Assembly (NCBI RefSeq): GCF_000416985.1
Contig: NZ_ATDL01000015.1
Coordinates: 310,001-374,000 of the forward strand
DNA length: 64,000 nt
Source: Sphingobacterium paucimobilis HER1398
Lineage (GTDB): Bacteria > Bacteroidota > Bacteroidia > Sphingobacteriales > Sphingobacteriaceae
Reading direction: 5' to 3'
This document shows positions 9,574-18,300 of this stretch, piece by piece. The notes under the pieces were generated by a model. That model worked only from the letters and a program-made list of their open reading frames with translations. It made no database searches and had not been told where the DNA came from. Position numbers and translations under genes: made by a program. The first letter of the stretch is position 1; each line of letters opens with the position of its first letter.

Positions 9574-9608
9574 ATGCGAATCCGCAGGTTTGCGGATTCG
9601 CATTTTAT
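9574..9608 (+). terminator. Rho-independent terminator after the PL6 operon
   Basis: A perfect 13-bp inverted repeat (arms 9574-9586 and 9591-9603) with a 4-nt GGTT loop is followed by TTTTATTA. This closes the operon that ends with the small gene at 9179 and separates it from the TonB-dependent receptor. A reading frame starting inside the stem at 9574 is an artefact. Confidence 0.85.
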
Positions 9609-9642
9609 TATCAGCCGTAACACCAATATAAATCTAAATAAT

Positions 9643-12003
9643 ATGAGAAAAGCGTATACCCTGATTATCTTGCTATGCTGTATCTGCACCTATTCTAAGT
9701 CGCAGACACAGGCAACCCTCGAAGGATCGGTTTTCTATAAAGAAAGCCAACTTTCCAATGCAACTATCACACTTTTGAACACCAACTATCGTACCTATTC
9801 CGACGCTAAGGGCAACTTTAAAATCCAAGAGATACGTCCTGGGAAATACTATCTTCATGTACAGGCAGATGGTTTTTCCGACTTTCTCGAAGAGATTCAA
9901 CTGGCTGTAGGTCTACAAAAGCAAGCTATCCTGCTTTCCAAAACCGAACAGCGGCTTCCAGAAGTTGTCGTCACTGCCGACAAAAAAGAAGCCGGTATGC
10001 AGAAGACGCCCCTCAGCCTCACTGTTCTTAATGCCAAGGACATACAAGCCATGAGACTGCGGGACGCCAAAGACCTGACAGCTATCGTTCCTAATCTATA
10101 CGCGGCCAATCCTGGCGATCTGCGAAATGTCATCAGCATCCGTGGTATCACGACCACCTCTTACGATCCCGCTGTCACAACATATATCGACGAAGTCAAT
10201 CAATTCAGTTTGGACACCTATATCTCACAACTTCATGATATCGAACGCATCGAGGTACTTCGAGGTCCGCAAAGCAGCCTGTACGGCAGAAACGCCAGCG
10301 GTGGAGTCATCAACATCATCACCAAACAACCTGGTAACAATACCTCTGGGTTTGCAGAAATAAGCCTTGGCAACTACCATGCACAACGCTATGCATTGGG
10401 TTTTCGTACACCATTAGTCCACGACAAACTGTATTTCGGTGCATCCGCTATGTATACCAAGAGAAACGGTTACTACACGAATAAATCGACACAATCGTCG
10501 TATGATGACATGCAGCTGCACCAAGGCAACTACTTCTTAACGTACAACGTGCACAGCAAACTCACTTTTCAGTTAAATGTAAAGCATCAAGGGCATTCCA
10601 ATGAAGGTCCCTTTCCCTTGGTTATGGGGATAGATCAAGCGTTCGAACATCCCTTTGAGCTTGATCAAAACCGCAACACAACCATGAAAGACCAGACCGT
10701 CAACGTTTCTTTAAGCGCCCGATATCAAGGAAAAAACTATCTTCTAAACGCACAATCATCCTATCAACAAAACTACCGCTATTACCAAAATCCGATCGAT
10801 GGGGATTTCTCGAGTAATGATATCATTGCTATCGTAAACAACTATGGCAGACCTTGGAACACCAATAGTGTATACATGCAAGAAGTCAGACTATCCTCCA
10901 CCTTACCGTCAGCCTCCAAATTTCGTTGGAATATGGGACTTTATAGCTTCCAACAACACAGTCCTACCAAACAGGGAACCTATTACGGTAACGATGCCGG
11001 CATGTATGGACTTCCTTTAACCAACTTCACCGATATTACCATCAATAAACTCGATACCTGGGGAGGCGCCGCTTTTGGACAAGTTGACTACCAGCTTAGC
11101 CCAGACCTCTATATAACAGCTGGACTCCGTTACGATTATGAGCACAGAAAGCAACAGATCGAAGGCACTTTTCTACCAGATAACGGAGAAGTCACGGTGA
11201 CTACACCAGATACCTCGGCCACTGCCCACTACAGTAACTTGAGTCCAAAACTCTCTTTTAATTACCAAATAGCAAAAGACAACCTGTTATATGCCTCTTA
11301 TAGCCGTGGTTTTAGGGCTGGAGGAATGAGTCAACTGTCTGGAGATCCCACACAACCGCCATTAGCATCCTACAACGCCGAACACAGTAATAATTTAGAA
11401 ATAGGCAGCAAGAATATGTTTATGAACCAGCGATTAAAACTCAATGCAACACTATTCTATAGCCAGATAAAAAACGGACAGATTCCTGTATTGATCATGC
11501 CACAGGCACTCACATTCATCCAAAATGCGGCCATGATGACCAGCAAAGGACTGGAACTCGAACTTGCCGCCATTCCTCTCCAAGGGCTTGAGGCCAGTTA
11601 TAATTTTGGATATACCCATGCCCGTTACAATGATCTTACCGTCATCACAGAGGGAAGCAATCAGGACCTGAGTCACAATAAGCAAATTTTTACTCCTCGC
11701 ACGACCTCCTTTTTGTCCCTACAGTACACACGCGATATCCCGGCATTGGGCAATTCCAAATTATTTGGACGCATTGAACATAAAAATATTGGCAAGCAAT
11801 ACTTCGATCTGACCAATACCCTATCGCAGGACTCCTATTCCCTATGGAATGCACGCATCGGGTTGCAGTATAAAAGAATCGAGCTCGCCCTATGGGGAGC
11901 TAATCTGAGCGACGAGAAATATATAGCTTATGCTTACGATTTTGGAGCGATAAATTTAGGCAGCCCACGCACTTATGGCCTAACTATCAAAAGTATTTTT
12001 TAA
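9643..12003 (+). CDS. TonB-dependent receptor with N-terminal carboxypeptidase-regulatory-like domain
   Basis: 786 residues from the ATG at 9643; the longer frame from 9574 starts inside a terminator stem. A signal peptide ends near YSKSQ. Residues about 27-115 form a CarboxypepD_reg-like domain (LEGSVFYKESQLSNATITL). The plug follows, with QKTPLSLTVLNAKDI, SIRGITTTSYDP, IERIEVLRGPQSSLYGRNASGGVINIITK and a long beta-barrel ending in a typical C-terminal phenylalanine. At under 800 residues it is much shorter than SusC proteins and has no SusD partner, so it is the classical type that imports siderophores, cobalamin, metals or small glycosides. It leads a group with an enolase-superfamily enzyme, a copper protein and a PQQ-type propeller, so its ligand may be the substrate or a cofactor of those enzymes. 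Confidence 0.85.
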   Translation: MRKAYTLIILLCCICTYSKSQTQATLEGSVFYKESQLSNATITLLNTNYRTYSDAKGNFKIQEIRPGKYYLHVQADGFSDFLEEIQLAVGLQKQAILLSKTEQRLPEVVVTADKKEAGMQKTPLSLTVLNAKDIQAMRLRDAKDLTAIVPNLYAANPGDLRNVISIRGITTTSYDPAVTTYIDEVNQFSLDTYISQLHDIERIEVLRGPQSSLYGRNASGGVINIITKQPGNNTSGFAEISLGNYHAQRYALGFRTPLVHDKLYFGASAMYTKRNGYYTNKSTQSSYDDMQLHQGNYFLTYNVHSKLTFQLNVKHQGHSNEGPFPLVMGIDQAFEHPFELDQNRNTTMKDQTVNVSLSARYQGKNYLLNAQSSYQQNYRYYQNPIDGDFSSNDIIAIVNNYGRPWNTNSVYMQEVRLSSTLPSASKFRWNMGLYSFQQHSPTKQGTYYGNDAGMYGLPLTNFTDITINKLDTWGGAAFGQVDYQLSPDLYITAGLRYDYEHRKQQIEGTFLPDNGEVTVTTPDTSATAHYSNLSPKLSFNYQIAKDNLLYASYSRGFRAGGMSQLSGDPTQPPLASYNAEHSNNLEIGSKNMFMNQRLKLNATLFYSQIKNGQIPVLIMPQALTFIQNAAMMTSKGLELELAAIPLQGLEASYNFGYTHARYNDLTVITEGSNQDLSHNKQIFTPRTTSFLSLQYTRDIPALGNSKLFGRIEHKNIGKQYFDLTNTLSQDSYSLWNARIGLQYKRIELALWGANLSDEKYIAYAYDFGAINLGSPRTYGLTIKSIF

Positions 12004-12045
12004 ATTGCGGTAACGTACACAGTTTCCATAAAAAACCAGAGAATT

Positions 12046-13335
12046 ATGAAGGAGATAGAAATAACAGGAATAGATTCCAATTTTCAACGCGAAGAACTAA
12101 AGCATTTTTTTGGCTTCAAAGGTGGCTATCTGACCGAACTATGGCAAAATATAGTGCGAATAGAAAGCCTCAACGGCTTCGAAAGCATAGGTATCGGCAC
12201 ACAAAGTGTCCTTTATGGAGATGCCAACGTCTTTGCTTCTACATCCGAATCCAATGGCAATGCATTGATGTATGTGGTCACCAACAAAGCCCTGCAGCGG
12301 ATCCAAGGCCTCCAATTCGAAAGTCCTATAGCGCTTTTAGATCACCTTATTCCCGAACTATATCAAGAGGCAAAACAAATAACAGGTATCGAGGAACTCA
12401 ACATCAATTTTCTTTACAATGCCTTGCTGAGCGTAGACAATGCACTATGGCTGCTCTACGCCGCTGAAAACAATCTCCGTACCTTTCATGATATGATCCC
12501 GGCACCCTATAAAAACGCATTATCCGCTCAAAACAAAAAGATAGCAATCATGTTCCAGGTCTCGTACGACATGCCCATAGCCGATATCGTACAGGCAGCC
12601 GATGATGGTTATTTTGTATTCAAGATCAAGACCGGTTTTCCAGGTACTCCCGAGGAGATGCTTCACAAAGACATCGTCAGGCTCACCGAAATACACCAGG
12701 CTTTAAAAAACAAAAGCTCGAAACAAACACCTACAGGTCAGGTGTACTATACTATGGATGCCAATGGTCGTTATCCCAACAAGCAGTTGCTGCAACGATA
12801 CCTAGACCATGCACGCAGCATTGGTGCCTTTGATCAGATTCTATTATATGAAGAGCCGTTTATAGAAGAGAACAACGAGAATGTATCTGATATGGGACTC
12901 CTCATTGCTGCTGATGAAAGCATCCATAATGAGGGAGATGCCTACGAGAAGCTCGCTTTGGGATATGGTGCATTTGTACTCAAAGGAATTGCCAAAACCC
13001 TCAGTATGACACTGAAAATAGCCAAGATTGCTTACGAGCACAGCATCCCTTGTATATGTTCAGATCTCACCGTCAACCCCACACTCATCGACTGGAACAA
13101 GAACATCGCTGCAGCAGTAGCTCCGTTTCCAAGTCTAGGTATGGGGCTCATGGAAACAAATGGAGATATGAACTACAAAAACTGGACTGAAATGAAGTCT
13201 CGTCACCCCTACCCCAATGCCCCATGGGCCAACCCCATTCAGGGAGCCTTTGAACTCGATTCTCATTTTTACCAAACAGGGGGCGGCATATTTGAAGTAC
13301 ATGACTACTACAAGAACCTTTTTAAACACAAATAA
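12046..13335 (+). CDS. Enolase-superfamily (mandelate racemase/muconate-lactonising-like) enzyme
   Basis: 429 residues, no signal peptide, so cytoplasmic. The superfamily barrel residues are visible: a KxK catalytic motif FKIKTG (Lys193/Lys195), then the Mg ligands in YTMDAN (Asp238), YEEPF (Glu269/270) and AADES (Asp290/Glu291). A later SDLTVNP segment continues the barrel strands. Such enzymes abstract the alpha proton of a carboxylate and act as sugar-acid dehydratases, epimerases or lactonising enzymes. With a uronate lyase nearby, a sugar-acid substrate is likely, but the exact reaction cannot be fixed. It starts 42 bp after the receptor gene and 6 bp before the cupredoxin gene. Confidence 0.75.
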   Translation: MKEIEITGIDSNFQREELKHFFGFKGGYLTELWQNIVRIESLNGFESIGIGTQSVLYGDANVFASTSESNGNALMYVVTNKALQRIQGLQFESPIALLDHLIPELYQEAKQITGIEELNINFLYNALLSVDNALWLLYAAENNLRTFHDMIPAPYKNALSAQNKKIAIMFQVSYDMPIADIVQAADDGYFVFKIKTGFPGTPEEMLHKDIVRLTEIHQALKNKSSKQTPTGQVYYTMDANGRYPNKQLLQRYLDHARSIGAFDQILLYEEPFIEENNENVSDMGLLIAADESIHNEGDAYEKLALGYGAFVLKGIAKTLSMTLKIAKIAYEHSIPCICSDLTVNPTLIDWNKNIAAAVAPFPSLGMGLMETNGDMNYKNWTEMKSRHPYPNAPWANPIQGAFELDSHFYQTGGGIFEVHDYYKNLFKHK

Positions 13336-13341
13336 CAAATT

Positions 13342-14457
13342 ATGCGAACCAATAAAAAAATATGGAATGCAAGCCTGATCCTCCTTCTACTGTTGGGTGT
13401 GCAACTTATTGCTTCATCGGCATTTCAAAAAGAAAGTCCGACCAAGATCGAGCTTCACGTTCTCCCTGGATTACAGTTTAATCTACCAAGATTTCATGTA
13501 AAGCCAGGGGCTCCAGTTGAGTTGGTATTTACCAACACCGATGATATGGATCACAATCTCCTTATACTCAACCCAGGACAACGCGAAAAAGTAGTACAGA
13601 AGGCGATGGATCTAGGGGTAGATGCCTTACGAAAGAACTACGTCCCCAATGATCCTGACATATTATGGCACACCCCTATTCTCCACGATGGGCAATCCAA
13701 GACATTGCATTTCAAAGCGCCGGACAAAGAAGGTGTATATCCCTATGTCTGTACACTCCCTGGTCATGGCTTCGTCATGTATGGTGCCATGTACGTCAGT
13801 AAAGAGGATAATATGCCTCCCATAGAAAAAGACAGTAACGTACCGCCCACCCGTATGAAAGCTGATGAGCATCACCTGCACCATAAGGCTTCACATCCTT
13901 ATAAACTCGAGCCGCCGTACCTCTATCGGCTCTATATAGAAGGTAGCGGACCTGCTGCGATAGCCGTCCATCTCCCAGAGAAACTCTCCTACTGTTGGGA
14001 TGCTGGAGCCTGTAGGTTACGGTTTGCATGGCAAGGCGATTTTGTCGACAATACCCTTCTTTGGAAAGGTCATAAAGACGCGCGTGCGGCCGTACTCGGT
14101 ACTATATTTTATACCGAGAACCAAAAAACCGCCCTCAGCATAGGCAACAGTACACTTCCCCAGGAACATAGATTCAAGGGATATCGCATAACCAAAGCAG
14201 GGTATCCCGAATTTCGTTACCTCGTACATGGCGTAGAAGTTTTTGAACTCATCCAAGAGCTAAAAGGCGGTGCAGGTATCGTACGTACTTTCCGAATTCC
14301 TACATTAAACGAAACCGTGAGCCTGCATCTTACCACAGCCCCCAATGTACAACATACAGTCAACGGAAAGCCGATAACAGGCACAGTTTTACAATTGTCC
14401 GCTGCCGAAGGCAAACAATTCAGCATAGAAACCAAAAATATAACACACGCACACTAA
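13342..14457 (+). CDS. Exported type-1 copper protein (cupredoxin) with a C-terminal domain
   Basis: 371 residues with a signal peptide. Residues about 33-153 form a plastocyanin/azurin-like domain. The four copper ligands are readable: His71 in DMDHNLL, and Cys137, His142 and Met146 in CTLPGHGFVMYGAM, with the azurin spacing C-x4-H-x3-M. The remaining roughly 190 residues (YCWDAGACRLRFAWQGDFVD, then beta-rich sequence) match a domain I associate with heme- or PQQ-dehydrogenase-type proteins of Bacteroidota and Planctomycetes. The protein is a probable periplasmic electron carrier. It lies 6 bp after the enolase-superfamily gene and just before the propeller at 14496, so it probably accepts electrons from that protein. 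Confidence 0.75.
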   Translation: MRTNKKIWNASLILLLLLGVQLIASSAFQKESPTKIELHVLPGLQFNLPRFHVKPGAPVELVFTNTDDMDHNLLILNPGQREKVVQKAMDLGVDALRKNYVPNDPDILWHTPILHDGQSKTLHFKAPDKEGVYPYVCTLPGHGFVMYGAMYVSKEDNMPPIEKDSNVPPTRMKADEHHLHHKASHPYKLEPPYLYRLYIEGSGPAAIAVHLPEKLSYCWDAGACRLRFAWQGDFVDNTLLWKGHKDARAAVLGTIFYTENQKTALSIGNSTLPQEHRFKGYRITKAGYPEFRYLVHGVEVFELIQELKGGAGIVRTFRIPTLNETVSLHLTTAPNVQHTVNGKPITGTVLQLSAAEGKQFSIETKNITHAH

Positions 14458-14495
14458 ACAGCCTACGTGATGCATCACCTATAAACGACAGACAG

Positions 14496-15974
14496 ATGAA
14501 AACAAACATCCTTTTACTGGTCCTTATATACACCTTATTCTCTTGCCATCATACAGCGAAAGAAGCCGATCAGTCCTATCTAATAGAGACCATCACTATG
14601 CCCGAAGGACTGACTGCCGAAGTCGCTGCCCTAGACTTTTTACCGGATGGCCGACTCGTCGCCGCTTTCATGCGCGGCGAGGTCATGATCTATGATCCCA
14701 AGAAGTCTTCCTGGAGCCTATTCGCGACAGGCCTGCACGAGCCGCTCGGAATGTTGGTCGTCGACGATAAGGAAATACTGATCATGCAACTTCCTGAGCT
14801 GACACGCATCCGAGATACTGATGGAGATGGCATTGCCGACGATTATGAAACCGTATACGATGATTTCGGCATGACCGCCAATTACCATGAATTTGCTTAC
14901 GGTCCTGTTAAAGATTCCAAGGGCAACCTTTATATAGCGCTCAATTCTGCATCGTCAGGTGGCGATATATCTCCCGAGGTTAGAGGCACCTACAATGCCG
15001 ATGGTAAAGGAGAACAGCGAGCCATGTTTGCTGTAGTGCCCTACAGAGGTTGGATTATGAAGATAACACCTGAAGGAAAAGCAATCCCCTTTGCTTCTGG
15101 CTTTCGCTCGCCCAACGGCCTCGTCCTCGACGAAAACGACAATCTGTATGTAACCGACAACCAAGGCGATTGGGTCGCTTCGAGCCCGCTCTACCACGTC
15201 CGCGAAGGGCAGTTTTACGGCCATCCCGCATCACTGGTATGGGACGACAGATGGAACAAAGGTAATCCCTTTGAATGGTCTACAGACTCTTTGGATCAAT
15301 TACGAGACAAACCTGCCGTTATATTTCCACACGATGTCATCGCCAATTCGCCCACCCAACCTATCGTCGTAAGAAAAGGTATGAATATGGATCACTTTCT
15401 AGGGCAATTGCTCATCGGCGAGATGAATACCGAACGTATCGTACGGGTTATGCTCGAAGACATTGATGGCATGACTCAGGGAGCTACGACCATACTCCTC
15501 CAAGGACAAGGATTACGAAAAGGGAACAATCGATTGGCAATTGCACCTGACGGCAGCCTATGGACTGGACAAACCGATCATGGTTGGTTGGGCGATCGAG
15601 GTATACAAAAGATCATTGCAACCAACAGAGTACCCTTTGACATCAAGAACATCAGGCTCGAAAAAGACGGGTTCGAACTCGAATTTACCAAACCATTTTC
15701 AGACGCTCCTGCAAGCGACATCACTCCGCTGCTAGCCGTCAAAAAATACAACTACCATTATCATGCAAAATATGGTTCACCGCGGATCAATGAGACCGAA
15801 GTACGTATCCTTCAAGCCACAGAAGATCATAAAACGAACAAATTAAAGCTCAACCTCGGAAAGATGGAAAAAGGCTTTGTCTACGAAATAAAAATTGACT
15901 CTCTATACAGTAAAGACCGAAGAGATACCCTGACCAACAAGATTGTTGCATATACCGTAAAAAAAACGAAATAG
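14496..15974 (+). CDS. PQQ-type/DUF7133-like beta-propeller lipoprotein, probable sugar dehydrogenase
   Basis: 492 residues with a lipobox at Cys17 (TLFSCHH). Propeller blades are readable: AALDFLPDGRLVAAFMRGEVMIYDP, MLVVDDKEILIMQLPELTRIRDTDGDGIADDYETVYDDFG, AYGPVKDSKGNLYIALNS, ASGFRSPNGLVLDENDNLYVTDNQGDWVASSPLYHV and NRLAIAPDGSLWTGQTDHGW. This is the pattern of soluble-glucose-dehydrogenase-like or PVC-type membrane dehydrogenases. Residues DTDGDGIAD form a calcium-binding loop. The usual C-terminal cytochrome c domain (CxxCH) is absent, and the cupredoxin encoded immediately upstream could take over electron transfer. The oxidised substrate is unknown. Confidence 0.7.
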   Translation: MKTNILLLVLIYTLFSCHHTAKEADQSYLIETITMPEGLTAEVAALDFLPDGRLVAAFMRGEVMIYDPKKSSWSLFATGLHEPLGMLVVDDKEILIMQLPELTRIRDTDGDGIADDYETVYDDFGMTANYHEFAYGPVKDSKGNLYIALNSASSGGDISPEVRGTYNADGKGEQRAMFAVVPYRGWIMKITPEGKAIPFASGFRSPNGLVLDENDNLYVTDNQGDWVASSPLYHVREGQFYGHPASLVWDDRWNKGNPFEWSTDSLDQLRDKPAVIFPHDVIANSPTQPIVVRKGMNMDHFLGQLLIGEMNTERIVRVMLEDIDGMTQGATTILLQGQGLRKGNNRLAIAPDGSLWTGQTDHGWLGDRGIQKIIATNRVPFDIKNIRLEKDGFELEFTKPFSDAPASDITPLLAVKKYNYHYHAKYGSPRINETEVRILQATEDHKTNKLKLNLGKMEKGFVYEIKIDSLYSKDRRDTLTNKIVAYTVKKTK

Positions 15975-16262
15975 GCATTGCCCTCTTCTAGCCCCTATAG
16001 ACTCTATTCCGCAAACATGGAATAGAGTCTATAATCCGATCACATGTCCACAGATGTATCTCGCAAAAGCTGCCCCCTGAGCATTGTATAGAGCGTATCA
16101 ATATCTGCGTAACATGTATCAAGTTATGCATACCTCATCCCAGCAAAAGCTCCTATTTTTGGGTGTACTAACCTACAGACCACGAAATATCTATGTGCAC
16201 ATGCTATGCCAGCACGATTTAAAAGACAAATTATATTCCTATGAAACCAATGCAATCCAATC
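15975..16262. other. Intergenic stretch with a strong hairpin
   Basis: Between the dehydrogenase-like gene and the convergent Crp-like gene. A perfect 15-bp inverted repeat occurs at 15996-16010 and 16019-16033 with an 8-nt loop. It has no T-run on either side but probably acts as a bidirectional terminator or RNA 3-prime protecting hairpin. A 60-codon frame at 16084-16266 has no family features and is not called. Nothing else is recognised. Confidence 0.5.
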
Positions 16263-16796
16263 TTAGAAATTCTTTCGTAAATATTCCTCACTCACTGCTA
16301 TATAATTGGCGATATCCTTTCGAACCATATAAGGAAAAGCTTCTTTGTGCAGTTGCTTAAACAAGGCTATACGTGCCGACTTTTGAGTCATTTCCAATAA
16401 CAGGAGACGTTCATCGCTCTGCTCATGCCATACGTCCAACAGGCTGTCATAAACACGCACAGCTCTGGGAAATACTTCAATAATATGGTACAGTGCCTCC
16501 CGGGATAATATAAGCAACTGACACGGGACCAATGCCCGAAAATAAATCGCTTTGGGCTGCAAAGGAACAAAGATCAGTTGATCAGACTGAATAACACGCA
16601 CTACCGACGTCAGGTGCACTTTGAGCATGGTTCCCTCCACTAAAAAACAGATATCACCAGGGTTGCATACAAGACGTTGATCCACGGCACAATGTACCGG
16701 GGTTAAAGCCGAATACAGCGCATTCCATTCCTCTTGGAGATCATCCTGCGTATGGGACAGCAGCAATCGGCGCAATTGTAAAACAGAAGCATCCAT
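16263..16796 (-). CDS. Crp/Fnr-family regulator, short form
   Basis: 177 residues. The N-terminal two thirds show cyclic-nucleotide-binding-domain strands (CNPGDICFLVEGTMLKVHL, FVPLQPKAIYFRALVPCQLLILSREALYHII). The C-terminus reads as a helix with IALFKQLHKEAFPYMVRKDIANYIAVSEEYLRKNF, the start of a winged helix (recognition helix SEEYLR) with a very short end. Many Sphingobacteriaceae Crp-like proteins share this form; ligand and targets are unknown. It is divergent from the LytTR gene at 17032 across 235 bp, so it may regulate cassette 1. A truncated relative lies at 43901. Confidence 0.75.
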   Translation of the reverse strand: MDASVLQLRRLLLSHTQDDLQEEWNALYSALTPVHCAVDQRLVCNPGDICFLVEGTMLKVHLTSVVRVIQSDQLIFVPLQPKAIYFRALVPCQLLILSREALYHIIEVFPRAVRVYDSLLDVWHEQSDERLLLLEMTQKSARIALFKQLHKEAFPYMVRKDIANYIAVSEEYLRKNF

Positions 16797-17031
16797 ATAC
16801 GTAATTGTTGGTTATATCGAGTATATATACCAAAAGACAGCATAATGACCAATTATTTTTCTCAATAGCCTATCAGAGCCTATGATCACAATTTATTCAA
16901 ACCTAAACATTTCTATTTCTACCTCAGGTCTCCCAAACCTTGTCACGACCGCGATCAATCTAATCTCTCCTGATTTACCACAATATCTGGAAATCAGCTA
17001 TTAACAGAATGACTTATTTACTAAACAGCAC

Positions 17032-17484
17032 ATGAAACAAACACAAACAAAAGGATCTCGCTTGAGCCGTGAGACCAACCAGTCCAAAAAAACTGCAGAC
17101 AACAGCAACAGAGGCATGACACCATCTCCGATCGAAACAGAGCAGACTTCCCGGTTATTTCTCGTTCGACAGTATCCTAATCCACAACGGATAAAAATAG
17201 ACTTTGACCAGATTGTACGATTGGAAGCCGACGGTATGGATTGCATCATCTGGCTTTCTGGCAACCTCCGTTATACGGCGACCAAGCCCATGTCCACTGT
17301 ACTGGACCGGCTACCTGCCGAACATTTCAAAAGATGCCACAGATCACACGTCATCAATATCAATTACGTCATCTCCGTGCAGCACAACAGTATACAACTC
17401 GAACACACTCCCGTCTCTATTCCTATAGGTGATCGAAAAATTCACACTGCATTCGATCTATGGGACAGAACAAATAGCTTATAA
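17032..17484 (+). CDS. Stand-alone LytTR DNA-binding protein (cassette 1)
   Basis: 150 residues. A polar N-terminal tail of about 45 residues is followed by a LytTR domain: RIKIDFDQIVRLEADGMDCIIWLSG, then MSTVLDRLPAEHFKRCHRSHVININYVISVQ. The HRSHVIN phrase with the following strands is diagnostic of LytTR proteins, which bind direct repeats in promoters. No receiver domain is present, in contrast to the response regulator at 41276 beside cassette 2. It opens the block LytTR, HTH, FN3, membrane protein, hydrolase, lipoprotein and is the obvious candidate regulator of that block. It starts at an ATG with no competing upstream start. Confidence 0.8.
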   Translation: MKQTQTKGSRLSRETNQSKKTADNSNRGMTPSPIETEQTSRLFLVRQYPNPQRIKIDFDQIVRLEADGMDCIIWLSGNLRYTATKPMSTVLDRLPAEHFKRCHRSHVININYVISVQHNSIQLEHTPVSIPIGDRKIHTAFDLWDRTNSL

Positions 17485-17503
17485 ACCAAAAATGAACTAA
17501 ATT

Positions 17504-17782
17504 ATGGAAGATCACTTAATCCGTCTATATCTCACCGTCAAGCGCATGTTGGACTTATTGGAAAACATAAGTGGAAACACCGATCGACTGGCCGGTAAAA
17601 GTCAGTCTAAAGTGTATTTCAAAAATGACGTTATGAACGTGTTAGGCATCAGCGAAAGCACCTATAAGCGTTATGTCAAGCAAGGCAAATTAAAACCCGC
17701 ACGCATAGGCAGCATGGATATCTATCAAGAAGAGCACCTGCAACCAATTATCGCCGAACTGCGCAGGCGCGGTCGGATGTAG
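17504..17782 (+). CDS. Small helix-turn-helix protein (cassette 1)
   Basis: 92 residues. After a helical N-terminus (RLYLTVKRMLDLLENI), residues 38-90 read VYFKNDVMNVLGISESTYKRYVKQGKLKPARIGSMDIYQEEHLQPII. This is an excisionase/MerR-like winged HTH of the kind that occurs as a short stand-alone protein in Bacteroidota. It lies 20 bp after the LytTR gene and ends just before a terminator-like hairpin. The counterpart in cassette 2 is the gene at 39666, which has the same N-terminal helix plus C-terminal HTH layout but a different sequence. Probable regulatory partner; target unknown. Confidence 0.7.
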   Translation: MEDHLIRLYLTVKRMLDLLENISGNTDRLAGKSQSKVYFKNDVMNVLGISESTYKRYVKQGKLKPARIGSMDIYQEEHLQPIIAELRRRGRM

Positions 17783-18300
17783 CACATTGTAACATACAAT
17801 CAGACATCCTGCCCCGATGCACCAAGACGCCAGCCTGGTGCATCGGGATTGCTATATGCATCATCAATTTCCCTACTATACAAACCATCAATCAATTACC
17901 TGTCATCGTCCCCCACACTTCCTCCCATTAATTCCACCAAGGCTATAGCATCAAACTACCTTAGCCTATAACTATTCGGGCGGAATTCATCTTTATCCTT
18001 CCTTCATACCTTCCGCCCCAAACTTGATACCCCAAGTTTCAGACTTATAAAAGTCTTTGCCAAACTTCCTCCAACCGTCGACCTCCTTGCTCTATACTCC
18101 AGCTGATACCATATAGCCAAAAGTCCATTTATCCATTATGAGTATCTCCTTTGGCCTCCAAACAGGTCAATACGGTTCATCTTCAGGTCAATTCAGTTCA
18201 TCAGTCCAGCTCCTGCCCCAACAGCGACTACGTTTGCCATAGATCAACGGGAAGCGCGCCTCCGAGATCGATATGGTTTAACACAATAAATGATAAGACT
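17783..18300. other. Gene-poor stretch between HTH and FN3 genes, with a terminator-like hairpin
   Basis: A 12-bp perfect stem (17813-17824 and 17836-17847, 11-nt loop) directly follows the HTH gene and probably ends its transcript, although the T-run is weak. The rest is pyrimidine-rich and has no convincing promoter box. The only frame with any character is a 34-codon ORF at 18138-18242, listed separately. The equivalent gap in cassette 2 (38636-39665) is also long and also has a terminator on the HTH side, so the FN3 gene seems to be transcribed from its own promoter in both copies. Confidence 0.5.
18138..18242 (+). CDS. Possible 34-residue peptide with tandem heptapeptide
   Basis: The ATG at 18138 opens a 34-codon frame containing two tandem seven-residue units, GQYGSSS and GQFSSSV, produced by a 21-bp imperfect DNA repeat. 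It lies in the long leader of the FN3 gene. It could be a real small peptide, a leader peptide, or a chance frame across a short tandem repeat. No counterpart was found by eye in cassette 2, so confidence is low. Confidence 0.2.
   Translation: MSISFGLQTGQYGSSSGQFSSSVQLLPQQRLRLP

Noticed and set aside
9574..9642. Upstream start for the TonB-dependent receptor
   Set aside because: The ATG at 9574 is the first base of a perfect terminator stem; the ATG at 9643 gives a normal signal peptide.
16084..16266. 60-codon plus-strand frame after the dehydrogenase-like gene
   Set aside because: No signal, motif or neighbour support, and it overlaps the end of the Crp-like gene on the other strand.
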